Below are positions 41,459 to 50,911 of a stretch of 64,000 nucleotides of DNA, piece by piece; position 1 is the stretch's first letter; each line of letters opens with the position of its first letter. The position numbers and the translations under genes were made by a program. Source of the stretch: Saprospiraceae bacterium (GTDB lineage: Bacteria > Bacteroidota > Bacteroidia > Chitinophagales > Saprospiraceae); the NCBI GenBank assembly GCA_021604865.1, contig BQJU01000001.1, forward strand, positions 124,001 to 188,000, in the 5' to 3' direction. The notes below the pieces were generated by a model, which saw only the letters and a program-made list of their open reading frames with translations, made no database searches and was not told where the DNA came from.

Positions 41459-44400
41459 ATGAGAGCTGTAAAATTATTAGTAAGCTTTTTATTAATCCTG
41501 GGAGTGATTCCTTCGCTCTCCGCACAGTACTTCGGTCGAAACAAACCAAACTATCAAAGTTTTGATTTTGAAGTGCATCAGAGCCCGAATTTTGAGATTT
41601 ATCATTACCTGAACAATCCGGAATTGCTGGAACAACTAGCCAGTCAAAGTGAACAGTGGTATAATCTGCATCAGCATATTCTGCGCGACACATTCGGAAG
41701 TAAAAACCCCTTATTACTGTACAATGATCACCCCGATTTTCAGCAAACCAATGCCATAGGTGGAAGCATCGGCAGTGGTACAGGTGGCGTCACTGAAGCC
41801 TTTAAAAACCGGGTTATTATTCCCATTGCTACTACAAATGAGCAGACCCGTCACGTATTGGGTCACGAATTAGTACACGCTTTTCAATACGACATGATTA
41901 TCCGCGGAGACTCAACCTCACTCCGAAATCTGGCGAATCTTCCCCTCTGGATGGTTGAAGGTCTGGCAGAATATATGTCGATCGGTAGTGTTGATGCACA
42001 TACTGCCATGTGGATGCGAGATGCTGTCTTGAATGATGATTTTCCAAGTCTTAAGAAGTTGGATAATCCTAAGTATTTCCCTTATCGTTATGGGCAGGCT
42101 TTCTGGGCTTTTCTTACTGGCTTACAAGGAGATGATGTCATTGCACCCTTCTTTGTTGCGACAGCTAAATATGGCCTGGATGTGGCCTGTAAACAGGTGT
42201 TGGGCATGAGCAAAGAAAATCTATCAGAATTGTGGGTCAGCGGTATGAAAAAACACTATGGCCAATATATTGGCGATGGGAAGGAACGTTTTATTGGCCA
42301 GGCGCTAATCAATAAAGAAAAGGGGGGCAGTATCAATATTTCTCCAGAAATAAGCCCTAATGGACGTTATTTGATCTTCCTTTCCGAGCGCGATCTATTT
42401 TCTATCGACCTCTTTTTGGCCGATGCCCGCACAGGAGAGATTATCCGTAAGGTAGCTAGTACGACCAAGGATGGCCACATAGATGATTTTAACTTCATTG
42501 AATCTTCAGGGGCCTGGTCGCCAGATAGTAAGCAGTTTGCCTTTGTTGGGGTAAGCAAAGGAGATAATATCCTGATCATTAAAGAAGCCCTTACGGGAAA
42601 AACGGTTAAAGAGACAACCATCAAGGAAATCCCTGCCTTTAGTAATCCCGCCTGGTCACCTGATGGAAAGACGATTGTGGTAACCGGACAAGTAAACGGA
42701 CAAACCGATTTGTTTGCCTACGAGATACGCAGTGGCAAAGTTACTCAGCTTACCAATACCTCAGCCGCAGAACTTCATCCGGAATGGTCGGAAGATGGGC
42801 AACGGCTATATTTTTCTACTGACCAGCTGAGTATAGAAAGTGGCGCGAGTTACCTGGCCTTCAATCTGGCAGAAATGGAACTTAGCAGTGGTGTTGTCAC
42901 AAATTTTCCCATATTTCCCGGAGCAGATAACCTGAATCCTATCGAAGATTCAGCAGGTAACTTGATCTTCCTTTCCAATCGGGATGGGTTTCGAAATATT
43001 TACAAATACGATCGTAGTAATGGCAAAATCTATCAGTTGACGGATTTGATTACCGGGGTTAGCGGCATTACGCCCTATGCTCCGGCTATTAGCCTAGCTG
43101 GTAAACGCGATCGCCTGGTTTATTCCTACTTCTCCCAGAATGGTTATAATATTTACAGAGCCAAGCCGGAGGATTTTCTACAAAAGGAAGTAGACCCGAC
43201 TCAAGTAGATTTTGGCCCAGCAACGATGCCAAAAATTAACCCTACCGTCAAACGCGAAGTAGATAGCCAGCTGATGTCATTCAGCCAGCTAACCGAGTTA
43301 CCGGATAGCCAGTTGGTAGCTGTTCCATTCAAACCAAAATTCAAACTGGACTACATCAATGGTAGTGCTGGGGTTGGTGTAGGGCAAAGTCCTACTTATG
43401 GAACGGTCTCGGGAGTAGCTGGAGGCATCGATATGTTGTTTGGTGATATTTTGGGTAACAATCAGATTTTTGCCAGCCTTGCACTCAATGGAGAAATTTC
43501 CGACTTCGGAGGTACGATAGCTTATATTAATCGCAAACACCGGATCAGTTGGGGAACGTATCTTTCGCATATTCCCTACCGCAGCCTGCGAGTCAACTCC
43601 AATGGCCTGGATACGCTGCGATTGGATGATGGAACAGGCATTCTGGCGCAGCGATTGAATTACAACCTCAATCGTTTGTTTGAAGATAAAATTGGTGCTT
43701 TCGCACAATTTCCATTTACTACGACCACCAGAATTGAAGTGGGAGGATCTTTCTCCTTTTTCAACAATAAGGTGGTCCAATACGACAATTATTACAATAG
43801 TTTTGGCCAACTGATTTACCAGGAACGGGAGAAACAAAAAGCTCCTCCAGGTTTCCAACTGGCTACTGTTGAGGCAGCCCTCGTAGGTGATAATTCCTAC
43901 TTTGGTCTAGCAGCTCCACTTCAAGGTTACCGCTACCGCCTTGGTGTAGAACGTTATTTCGGAGAATTTGAATTTACCGGCATTACTGCCGATTACCGTA
44001 AATATTTGCGTCTCAAACCGGTGACGCTGGCATTCCGCATGATGCACTATGGCCGTTATGGCGGCAATAGCGAACAGCTTTATCCTCTTTATGTGGGCAG
44101 TCCCTGGTACGTGCGTGGTTACAATCTATCAGCTACCGAAGATATCTTATTCCAGAATGGCCGTAGTTTTGAAGAGATGATTGGTAGTAAAATACTGGTA
44201 GGGAATATCGAATTGCGCATCCCCTTCTCTGGTCCGGAGCAGCTGGCCCTGTTTAAATCCAAGTTTTTGTTTACGGACCTCAACTTTTTCCTGGATAGTG
44301 GTATGGCCTGGACTAAAAATGATCAGCTCAAGGGAGATATTTATCAATTGGATGGAGAGGGTAATCCCCGCATTGATCCCCGTACCGGTGAACCCATTGT

Positions 44401-44551
44401 ATTGTATAATGGCGTGAAGCCGATTTTTAGTGCCGGCGCTTCTGTGCGAATAAACCTTTTCGGTGCAATGATTTTGGAGCCCTATTATGCCTTCCCACTC
44501 CTGAAGGAGACCAAAGGCGTATTTGGGTTGAATATCATTCCGGGTTGGTAG
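41459..44551 (+). CDS. Zincin protease-like / TolB propeller / outer-membrane barrel protein
   Basis: 1030 residues, signal peptide to about 22 (SLSAQ). Residues about 35-260 are a gluzincin-like domain with intact HELVH (136-140) and downstream WMVEGLAEY (Glu167 likely third ligand). Residues about 280-560 carry TolB/PD40 propeller repeats (PEISPNGRYLIFLSERD, AWSPDSKQFAFVG, PAWSPDGKTIVVTG, PEWSEDGQRLYFST). The C-terminal about 380 residues alternate in the manner of a BamA/D15-type barrel (FGEFEFTGITADYRKYLRLK, GYNLSATEDILF, GAMILEPYYAFPL ending aromatic Trp). An outer-membrane protein with a periplasmic or surface peptidase is likely. A diverged paralogue lies at 55196. Confidence 0.8.
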   Translation: MRAVKLLVSFLLILGVIPSLSAQYFGRNKPNYQSFDFEVHQSPNFEIYHYLNNPELLEQLASQSEQWYNLHQHILRDTFGSKNPLLLYNDHPDFQQTNAIGGSIGSGTGGVTEAFKNRVIIPIATTNEQTRHVLGHELVHAFQYDMIIRGDSTSLRNLANLPLWMVEGLAEYMSIGSVDAHTAMWMRDAVLNDDFPSLKKLDNPKYFPYRYGQAFWAFLTGLQGDDVIAPFFVATAKYGLDVACKQVLGMSKENLSELWVSGMKKHYGQYIGDGKERFIGQALINKEKGGSINISPEISPNGRYLIFLSERDLFSIDLFLADARTGEIIRKVASTTKDGHIDDFNFIESSGAWSPDSKQFAFVGVSKGDNILIIKEALTGKTVKETTIKEIPAFSNPAWSPDGKTIVVTGQVNGQTDLFAYEIRSGKVTQLTNTSAAELHPEWSEDGQRLYFSTDQLSIESGASYLAFNLAEMELSSGVVTNFPIFPGADNLNPIEDSAGNLIFLSNRDGFRNIYKYDRSNGKIYQLTDLITGVSGITPYAPAISLAGKRDRLVYSYFSQNGYNIYRAKPEDFLQKEVDPTQVDFGPATMPKINPTVKREVDSQLMSFSQLTELPDSQLVAVPFKPKFKLDYINGSAGVGVGQSPTYGTVSGVAGGIDMLFGDILGNNQIFASLALNGEISDFGGTIAYINRKHRISWGTYLSHIPYRSLRVNSNGLDTLRLDDGTGILAQRLNYNLNRLFEDKIGAFAQFPFTTTTRIEVGGSFSFFNNKVVQYDNYYNSFGQLIYQEREKQKAPPGFQLATVEAALVGDNSYFGLAAPLQGYRYRLGVERYFGEFEFTGITADYRKYLRLKPVTLAFRMMHYGRYGGNSEQLYPLYVGSPWYVRGYNLSATEDILFQNGRSFEEMIGSKILVGNIELRIPFSGPEQLALFKSKFLFTDLNFFLDSGMAWTKNDQLKGDIYQLDGEGNPRIDPRTGEPIVLYNGVKPIFSAGASVRINLFGAMILEPYYAFPLLKETKGVFGLNIIPGW

Positions 44552-44574
44552 ATTGAAAAGAGACGAGAAGACTG

Positions 44575-44630
44575 GGAGACAAGGCAAAGGGGAGAAACGC
44601 AAGCATACACCCTCTTTCTTTGTCTTCCTT
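44575..44630. terminator. Possible bidirectional terminator between convergent genes
   Basis: GGAGACAAGGCAAAGGGGAG (44575-44594) faces CCTCTTTCTTTGTCTTCC (44611-44628), a purine/pyrimidine-rich imperfect inverted repeat. Stem quality is moderate. Confidence 0.35.
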
Positions 44631-44646
44631 TCTCTCCATCCGGATA

Positions 44647-45000
44647 TTAGACAAACATATATGCCCAATAAATCAATAATGCCTGAAATGGAAGCCGTAC
44701 CAGTGTAGGCCACACTACTTTTCCTTTCTTTTTGGCCTTTTGAAAATGATAGACATTAGCCGGGAAAATGGCAATGAGCAGTGCAATAATGCCCCAGGCA
44801 GCATAAGAGGTAAGGCTTGGAATAAGCAAACCTACACCAAGCAAAATTTCAATAATGCCGACCAATTGATTTATTTTCTCCGGAGCGGGGACCCAGGGAG
44901 GTGTGATTTTTAAATAAAATTTCGGCATGCGAAAATGATTCAATCCGGCTAGGATATATAACACCGCCATAAGTATTAAACTGATATATTGTAGTGTCAA
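44647..45000 (-). CDS. DoxX-like membrane protein
   Basis: 117 residues from TTG 45000 (MTLQYISLILMAVLYILAGLNHF). Four membrane helices: LQYISLILMAVLYILAG, IVGIIEILLGVGLLIP, YAAWGIIALLIAIFPANVYHF and LPFQALLIYWAYMFV. AGLNHFRMPKFYLKITPPWVP is the DoxX signature. The family takes part in oxidative-stress and thiol homeostasis in other bacteria; the role here is unknown. An in-frame ATG at 45054 also exists, but that codon lies inside a dispersed repeat hairpin, so the shorter form is preferred. Confidence 0.75.
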   Translation of the reverse strand: MTLQYISLILMAVLYILAGLNHFRMPKFYLKITPPWVPAPEKINQLVGIIEILLGVGLLIPSLTSYAAWGIIALLIAIFPANVYHFQKAKKKGKVVWPTLVRLPFQALLIYWAYMFV

Positions 45001-45033
45001 AATGTTGATTTTATGAAAGGGAATTGGATTAAA

Positions 45034-45075
45034 GCTTGTTTGGAGGCCAACCATTGGGCTGCAAACATACTCTTA
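45034..45075. repeat. GTTTGGAGGCCAACC repeat hairpin
   Basis: GCTTGTTTGGAGGCCAA pairs with TTGGGCTGCAAACATACTC. On the minus strand the methyltransferase stop TAA is directly followed by GAGTATGTTTGCAGCC, the same junction as trmB at 18566. Confidence 0.6.
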
Positions 45076-45891
45076 CTTCAGAGCAAAGATAGCTTTATAG
45101 CTGTAGGTGATCTCTTCGTAGATTAAGGGATTCATGTTTTTCAGTTTTGCCAGGAAATCCGTCAACCCAATCTCCTCCGCTAAAAAACCACGTTTTAATA
45201 GTGCCTCCAAACCACCCTGGCTCAAAGCTATACCCGCAAGCACTTCTTTATTGACTTTTTCTTTTTTGTGAAAACAAGCTTCCCTAACATAGCGAAATAC
45301 CTTACTCTTCTGCACATTCCTCAAATGTTGGTCTTTGCGCCATTTATGGGCAATTTTCTTATCCAGGCTTCGAGTAATTTGGTCAACCTTTTCAAATAAC
45401 GCCTGGTAAGCCATTTCAAATTCCCGATTTACCAACGGAGGCCATTCTACATCGTAAATACACAAAACGCCATTGTTTACCAGCAATCGATCAATTTCTG
45501 CAAGAGTGCTTTCTGGTTCCATCCAATGAAAAGATTGGGAGCAGGTCACCAAATCTATCGATGCATCTGGCAATGGTACCTTATTGGCGAAAGCCTCAAT
45601 AAAAGCTACCTCCGAATTCTTATTTACCTTTTTTCGGGCTATGGCCAACATTTCACCACTAGGTTCCACCCCGGTAATTTGCTCAGCATAAGGTTGCCAA
45701 ACCAACGTTGAAATTCCGGTGCCACACCCCAGATCCAATACCGTTGAGGCACGCTTTTTATTCAGATAGTTTAAAGTTTGATGCAATATGGCATCCGGCG
45801 GAGCAGGTCGGGATTGGTCATACAGATGTGTATAATCCTCACCAGAGAATCGCCTGGCGTTGAGTTCCAGCTTGTTTTTGGAAATACTCAT
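45073..45891 (-). CDS. SAM-dependent methyltransferase (type 11)
   Basis: 272 residues from ATG 45891 (MSISKNKLELNARRF). The Rossmann core shows motif I VLDLGCGTGISTLVW (about residue 52), ITGVEPSGEMLAIARKK (motif II), LVTCSQSFHWMEPESTLAEI (motif IV/V) and NNGVLCIYDV. The FHW signature groups it with small-molecule methyltransferases of the UbiE/BioC type often annotated trans-aconitate methyltransferase-like. Substrate unknown. The frame extends 25 codons upstream but that segment is not conserved-looking. Confidence 0.85.
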   Translation of the reverse strand: MSISKNKLELNARRFSGEDYTHLYDQSRPAPPDAILHQTLNYLNKKRASTVLDLGCGTGISTLVWQPYAEQITGVEPSGEMLAIARKKVNKNSEVAFIEAFANKVPLPDASIDLVTCSQSFHWMEPESTLAEIDRLLVNNGVLCIYDVEWPPLVNREFEMAYQALFEKVDQITRSLDKKIAHKWRKDQHLRNVQKSKVFRYVREACFHKKEKVNKEVLAGIALSQGGLEALLKRGFLAEEIGLTDFLAKLKNMNPLIYEEITYSYKAIFALK

Positions 45892-46067
45892 AATGTGCTG
45901 AACTAGATATAGTTGTTTAATACTGTTAATTACCCTAAATATAATAACTTTGAGAAGAGGCAACAAAAGGGCTATTTTTGAAGAGTCTTTTCATCTACAT
46001 ACCTTGATCCTATCTTTTTCGTTAAATTTATAGCGATAACTGTACGCTGATTATCATACCCTGGAAA

Positions 46068-47183
46068 ATGAAATTAAGTGCTGCTGTAATTGTCGGTTTA
46101 TGCTTATCACTGAGTGTTTTTGCCCAGGCACCACAGGGTTTTGAATATCAGCCCAATCTCATTCCCAATCCTGGTTTTGAAGTTTATTCTGCGCCTCCCA
46201 TAGGTTGGTTTTACAATGGGCAGCATTTCACGAAAGTGATGAAATACTGGTCTTCTGCCACTGCTGCCTCGCCCGATGTTTTTGGCCCAAGAGTAAGGGT
46301 CCCTGCACACTGGGAAGAAAAGGATTTTGGCAAACAAAAACCACACAATGGTTCCTCAATGGTGGGTATTACCCTTTATGGTTGTGAGGAAGGCAAATCT
46401 CATTGCCGGGAGTATATACAGATTGAATTGATGGAACCCCTGGTGGTCGGCCAGGACTACTACACCGAGTTTTGGGTCAGTCATTTACCCCGTTCCCTAC
46501 AAATTAACAATCTGGGATTATATTGTTCTACTGAAATGGTTAGTCTGAAAACCGATGATCTGTTAACATTTACGCCACAGGTTAACACCAAAGACATTGT
46601 TGATTGTAAAAATAATAGCTGGGTGAAAATAGCCGGACATTTCCAGGCAACCACAACCGCCAATTACCTGTTGATTGGCAATTTTTATCCCGATAGCCTG
46701 ACCAGCAAACGTATTACTGCTGAGAATTGTCTGCCCTATGCTTATTATTATATCGATGATGTATCTCTTAGAAAAAAAGAACCCATCCTCCCAGTTCCTG
46801 TTAGTGAAGACGATCTGACGCTCATAAAAGTAGAAGAAGGTAAACTGATCCGACTCAAAGATATCTTTTTCGAAACGGATCAGGCGGAGCTGCTACCGCG
46901 ATCCTACATTGAGCTTAGAAAGCTGTTGCACATCATGAAGGAGCATCCTAATATGATCATCCAAATCAACGGTCATACCGATATTCGGGGTGATGATCAG
47001 TATAATCAAGACCTGTCAGAGCGGCGGGCGAAAACCGTAGTGCAATTTCTGAATGAAAATGGAATCGACCCCCAACGCACCCTATATCGAGGTTATGGGA
47101 GCACCCTTCCTATTGCTGCTAATACCTCCGAAAAAGGACGACAACTCAATCGGCGGGTAGAGTTTTTAATCCTGAAAAAATAG
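46068..47183 (+). CDS. OmpA-family outer-membrane/peptidoglycan-binding protein
   Basis: 371 residues, signal peptide to about 20 (VFAQ). Residues about 25-235 form a jelly-roll-like domain opening LIPNPGFEVYSAPPIGWF with four or more cysteines (GCEEGKSHC, CSTE, DCKNNSW), as in carbohydrate-binding-type modules. The OmpA C-terminal peptidoglycan domain covers about 258-371: IFFETDQAELLPRSY, INGHTDIRGDDQYNQDLSERRA and RQLNRRVEFLI. It likely tethers the outer membrane to peptidoglycan while displaying a ligand-binding head. The 3' end is 5 nt from the kynU stop (convergent). Confidence 0.9.
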   Translation: MKLSAAVIVGLCLSLSVFAQAPQGFEYQPNLIPNPGFEVYSAPPIGWFYNGQHFTKVMKYWSSATAASPDVFGPRVRVPAHWEEKDFGKQKPHNGSSMVGITLYGCEEGKSHCREYIQIELMEPLVVGQDYYTEFWVSHLPRSLQINNLGLYCSTEMVSLKTDDLLTFTPQVNTKDIVDCKNNSWVKIAGHFQATTTANYLLIGNFYPDSLTSKRITAENCLPYAYYYIDDVSLRKKEPILPVPVSEDDLTLIKVEEGKLIRLKDIFFETDQAELLPRSYIELRKLLHIMKEHPNMIIQINGHTDIRGDDQYNQDLSERRAKTVVQFLNENGIDPQRTLYRGYGSTLPIAANTSEKGRQLNRRVEFLILKK

Positions 47184-47188
47184 CGCGG

Positions 47189-48487
47189 TTAACGTTCTGT
47201 GTTGACTGCTTGTTTTAATAATTCAACAAATGTATAGACATCACTAAAACTATTGTACAGAGGTACGGGAGCTACGCGAATGATTCCTCCGCCATTTCCC
47301 AATAGATTATCTTCTCGCCAATCGACAATAGCCCCCTTTTTACTCAGGAAATCAAATAGCTGTTTCCCGTCTTTCCAGGCATAAATCGACAATTGACAGC
47401 CCCGTTGTTTTGGATCAGAAGGTGTCAAAATCTGGAATAACTTATTATCCGGATCGAGCTGGTTAAGTAAAAACTCCATATAGCCTGTAAGCCGTTCACT
47501 TTTTTGCCGCAGGGTTGTCAGGCCTACTTCAGCAAACAAATCCAAACTCACTTTGTGAGCAGCAAAGCTGAAAATCTGTGCATTGCTCAATTGCCACCCA
47601 GCAGCTCCCTGCATTGGTTTAAAACCCTTACGCATCAGAAAACGACTTTTTTCATCGTGTCCCCACCAGCCAGCAAATCTGGGCAAATCCGGACGGTTCG
47701 CATATTGTTCATGAACAAATATACCTCCTGGCCCGCCCGGACCGGAATTGAGGTATTTATAACTACACCAAACTGCAAAATCAACCTGCCAGTCATGCAA
47801 ACGCAACTCAACATTTCCCGCCGCATGTGCCAGGTCAAAACCTACATAGACACCAGCCTCATGTCCCGCAACGGTAATGGCTTCAAGATCATAATACTGG
47901 CCGGTAAAATAATTGACTCCACCGAATAATACCAATGCAGTGCTATCGCCATGTTGTGTTATTGTTTCCAGTATATCTTCAGTGCGTAATAACGTCTCTC
48001 CTGTTCTGGGGGTTACCTCAATAATGGCCGCTTCCGGATCTAAACCATGGTAGCGCACCTGGCTTTCAACAGCATACTGATCAGAGGGGAAAGCACCCGC
48101 TTCCATAATGATTTTGTAGCGCGTTTTTGTAGGCCGGTAAAAGCTGACCATGAGTAAATGTAAATTGGTGGTCAGTGTATTCATCACTACCACTTCCTCC
48201 GTTTTACCTCCTACTATTGATGCCGATTGGGCTTGCAAAAAGCGGTGATAATACATCCATGGTAATTCCCCTTCAAAGTGGCCTTCTACGCCGTATTTTC
48301 TCCAATGTTCCAATTCATGCAGCAAAGCCTTTTCTACGCCCTTGGGTTGCAATCCCAGGGAATTGCCACATAGATAAATGACATCACTGCCTTCCTGCTG
48401 AGGAAAATAAAATTGTTGTCTACTATCGCGAAGCGTATCCTGGGCATCGAGCTGCTGAGCGAAATCTGAGGTTGCGCTAAAATTCAT
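47189..48487 (-). CDS. kynU: Kynureninase
   Basis: PLP enzyme splitting kynurenine or 3-hydroxykynurenine into (3-hydroxy)anthranilate and alanine. 432 residues, normal. PLP lysine is Lys244 in CSYKYLNSGPGG; Asp218 in GFDLAHAAGN is the ring-nitrogen ligand; YLCGNSLGLQPKG is the family opening. Combined with kmo at 51379 it suggests that 3-hydroxyanthranilate, the de novo NAD precursor, is the product. It is 18 nt downstream of ogt on the same strand. Confidence 0.95.
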   Translation of the reverse strand: MNFSATSDFAQQLDAQDTLRDSRQQFYFPQQEGSDVIYLCGNSLGLQPKGVEKALLHELEHWRKYGVEGHFEGELPWMYYHRFLQAQSASIVGGKTEEVVVMNTLTTNLHLLMVSFYRPTKTRYKIIMEAGAFPSDQYAVESQVRYHGLDPEAAIIEVTPRTGETLLRTEDILETITQHGDSTALVLFGGVNYFTGQYYDLEAITVAGHEAGVYVGFDLAHAAGNVELRLHDWQVDFAVWCSYKYLNSGPGGPGGIFVHEQYANRPDLPRFAGWWGHDEKSRFLMRKGFKPMQGAAGWQLSNAQIFSFAAHKVSLDLFAEVGLTTLRQKSERLTGYMEFLLNQLDPDNKLFQILTPSDPKQRGCQLSIYAWKDGKQLFDFLSKKGAIVDWREDNLLGNGGGIIRVAPVPLYNSFSDVYTFVELLKQAVNTER

Positions 48488-48505
48488 TAAAAAGGTTTAA
48501 TATTT

Positions 48506-48994
48506 TTAAAATAGGCTCCCTTGCCGGGCAAAACTCATCGGGTTTTCAAGTTCCAACAAGCGCCGTTTCATGTCCAGGCCATAAAAATAGCCATGCAAAT
48601 CTCCATTTTTGGCAATCACCCGGTGGCAAGGTACGATAATTGGTAAGCGGTTGTGGTGGTTGGCCATGCCTACAGCACGCACAGCAGTAGGGTGGCCTAT
48701 TTGATCAGCGATTTTGGAATAACTGGTCGTTCGGCCATACGGGATAGTGAGCAAGGCTTCCCAGACCGCCCGGTTAAAGTCAGTGGCATCCCCCCAATCA
48801 AGTTTTAGTTTAAATTGCTGTCTTTTGCCTTTAAAATATTCGTCTAGCTGATGGACGCAATTTTTTAAGACTTTTGGAATCGGTCCGGCGGGACAAGGTT
48901 TTTTGTTGACTAACCTAATGGATTGAATGCCCAAGCTACTGCCTTTGATTTCAAAACAGCCGAAGGAAGAAAAATAATGCGTGGATTCCAGCAT
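48506..48994 (-). CDS. ogt: Methylated-DNA--[protein]-cysteine S-methyltransferase
   Basis: Suicide repair enzyme taking the methyl group from O6-methylguanine. 162 residues from ATG 48994 (MLESTHYFSSFGCFEI), the usual length. The acceptor Cys123 is in IIVPCHRVI; TIPYGRTTSYSKIADQIG and AVRAVGMANHHNRLP (arginine finger helix) precede it. A TTG-started 32-residue extension is possible but not conserved-looking. The upstream neighbour on this strand stops 93 nt away; kynU follows after 18 nt. Confidence 0.93.
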   Translation of the reverse strand: MLESTHYFSSFGCFEIKGSSLGIQSIRLVNKKPCPAGPIPKVLKNCVHQLDEYFKGKRQQFKLKLDWGDATDFNRAVWEALLTIPYGRTTSYSKIADQIGHPTAVRAVGMANHHNRLPIIVPCHRVIAKNGDLHGYFYGLDMKRRLLELENPMSFARQGSLF

Positions 48995-49086
48995 AGTTCC
49001 TTGATTTGGAATGATTCTATGTTCCAGGCAACCCAAAATTTGGAAAAAACCTCTTAACGCATATTGGGAACCTTGACCAAAGATAA

Positions 49087-49977
49087 TCAATTCATCTCCA
49101 TCTCCCGAACCTTTTTCCGCAGTTCCCGGATTAGATTTTCCTCTCTTGGTTCAATAATTAGTTCAATCCGTCGGTTGAGTTTCCGGCCTTCACTGGTTTC
49201 ATTAGAGGCACGTGGTGAAAATTCTCCTTTCCCGGCAGCTATCAGTTGATTGCGGGACATATCAAACTCATCTGTGAGCATTCGCACGACAGCAGCTGCT
49301 TGCAATGCGCTAAAATTCCAATTGTCCTTATAACTGGAGGAGGGTTGTTTGTTGTCGGTATGGCCAACAACGGTAACAAATACACCAGGGTAACCGGATA
49401 AAACCTGTGTAATGATTGCCAGCATTTCCTGGCCTGTTTTTTGAATACGACTGGTACTGCCAGAATAAAACAACTCATCTGTATTAAGAGAAATGGTCCC
49501 TTTACCCTTATCAAAATTTAGGCTATAGAGTTCGGATTTGAAATGACCCAAGGCATTTTGCAGGGTAGTGATCAGGGCTTCTACTTGCTGATCACGCACA
49601 TCAATAATGGTTTCAACGTCTCTCAGTAGTTGTTTAAGGCGTTCTATTTCAGCATCTTTCTGGCGAATGGTAGCGCCTAAATTTTGCTGTTGAGAAGCTG
49701 CCTGGGTGTTCATGCCTTCTAGCTCATCGATTCTAGCCTGCAATTTATTTTGCATGCCCACCAGGGCGATGTTTTCGCCCTGGCGCACAGCTAATTGAAT
49801 TTTCAGAGTGTCTATCACCTCATTGGCTCTATTAATCTGGTTGACTAGCCTGGATGATTGTTGCAAATGCGCAGATTGTAACCCATTAATTTCCTCCAGG
49901 TGCTTTTTTTTGCTGACGCACGAAGACAACAAAAATATCAATCCCAAAAATGAGAGCCAAGTATATAGCGGGTTCAT
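49087..49977 (-). CDS. OmpA/MotB-like lipoprotein with coiled coil
   Basis: 296 residues. Lipoprotein signal with LLSSC (Cys20) and SKKKH behind it. Coiled coil from about 27 to 140 (LQSAHLQQSSRLVNQINRAN..., IRQKDAEIERLKQLLRDVET). The OmpA-like domain covers about 150-275 with VVGHTDNKQPSSSYKDNWNF, the LSALQAAAVVRMLTD helix equivalent and RKLNRRIELII. It is an outer-membrane anchored, peptidoglycan-binding spacer. It follows the 303-residue coiled-coil membrane protein by 22 nt, so the two form an operon and may interact through their coiled coils. Confidence 0.88.
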   Translation of the reverse strand: MNPLYTWLSFLGLIFLLSSCVSKKKHLEEINGLQSAHLQQSSRLVNQINRANEVIDTLKIQLAVRQGENIALVGMQNKLQARIDELEGMNTQAASQQQNLGATIRQKDAEIERLKQLLRDVETIIDVRDQQVEALITTLQNALGHFKSELYSLNFDKGKGTISLNTDELFYSGSTSRIQKTGQEMLAIITQVLSGYPGVFVTVVGHTDNKQPSSSYKDNWNFSALQAAAVVRMLTDEFDMSRNQLIAAGKGEFSPRASNETSEGRKLNRRIELIIEPREENLIRELRKKVREMEMN

Positions 49978-49999
49978 AGTGTTTGTTTTGTTTTGTTGT

Positions 50000-50911
50000 T
50001 TATTGCAACCGGAAGCTGGTTGCCCCCAGCAATCCGATATCTGTATACACGGCAGCGCGGTAATAACCGGCTTTTAGTTTTTCTGCTAAATCGTGGGTAA
50101 ATGAAAGCCGCTGGTTCGTTTCAATATTAACCTCTTTGGCTTCCGCAGCAATCAAATCTACAGGTTGTCCATTTACCATAACCCGAGCCTCAATTGGTTT
50201 TTCTAATTGAATGGGGGTTGCCTTTTCGTCGGAAATGACAAGATAGAGTGGTCTGACGCCATGATATTTTTCCGGTACATTAGTCAGATCGAAAGTCGTT
50301 TTGATTCTCCGGGCACGGCGGGATTTTGCGGTAGCTTTTGAGCTTTTCTTTTCCAGTTCAACCTGAAAAGCGCTGGCTTTAAAATTGGCCAGGGTCAATC
50401 GCTTGACCTCATCCTGAATCATGGTATTGAGGTTAACCAATTCGCGGTTTTCTAATTTGGCTTGGCCAAGGTCTCTTTCCAAGACTCCAGTTACGGCCCG
50501 CAAGGAATCATTTTCAGTCTGTAAGGCATTAATATTTGATTCCAAAGCAGTTTTTGTATCAATCAATGCTTCGATTTCCGCTCTCAAGTTATTGATTTCT
50601 GAAGCAGATGATTTTTTAGTTGCTTTAAGGGCCTGGATTTTATTAGCAATTTCTGTACGTGCTTCGGCCAGTGACCCTTCTAATGATTCATTTTCTGTAG
50701 CCAGCCCATCAAAGGCTATCTGTAAGCTATCAATGTCTTGTTCCAATTTGGTTTTCAATTCGTTCAAATCTCCTAACTCCATAGAGAGTTGATCCTTCTC
50801 TGATTGCAGTTCTTTCTTATCGCTGTTAAGCCTAAAACCCCAAATTCCTGAGCCGATTAATAATATGCCAAGTATTACGGCAAGGATGATAAGACCCTGT
50901 TTGCTGTTCAT
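50000..50911 (-). CDS. Inner-membrane anchored coiled-coil protein of unknown function
   Basis: 303 residues. One N-terminal membrane helix (about 6-26, GLIILAVILGILLIGSGIWG) with a short cytoplasmic start, then a long coiled coil (about 30-175) of Leu/Glu/Lys/Asn heptads. Residues about 190-303 form a globular end: FDLTNVPEKYHGVRPLYLVI, VMVNGQPVDLIAAE, AVYTDIGLLGATSFRL. No family name recognised. Anchored opposite to its operon partner (an outer-membrane lipoprotein with coiled coil), it could span the periplasm; this is inference from layout. Confidence 0.8.
   Translation of the reverse strand: MNSKQGLIILAVILGILLIGSGIWGFRLNSDKKELQSEKDQLSMELGDLNELKTKLEQDIDSLQIAFDGLATENESLEGSLAEARTEIANKIQALKATKKSSASEINNLRAEIEALIDTKTALESNINALQTENDSLRAVTGVLERDLGQAKLENRELVNLNTMIQDEVKRLTLANFKASAFQVELEKKSSKATAKSRRARRIKTTFDLTNVPEKYHGVRPLYLVISDEKATPIQLEKPIEARVMVNGQPVDLIAAEAKEVNIETNQRLSFTHDLAEKLKAGYYRAAVYTDIGLLGATSFRLQ

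Noticed and set aside
47504-47929. 141-codon plus-strand frame inside kynU
   Set aside because: Antisense to kynureninase; no start context or recognisable domain.
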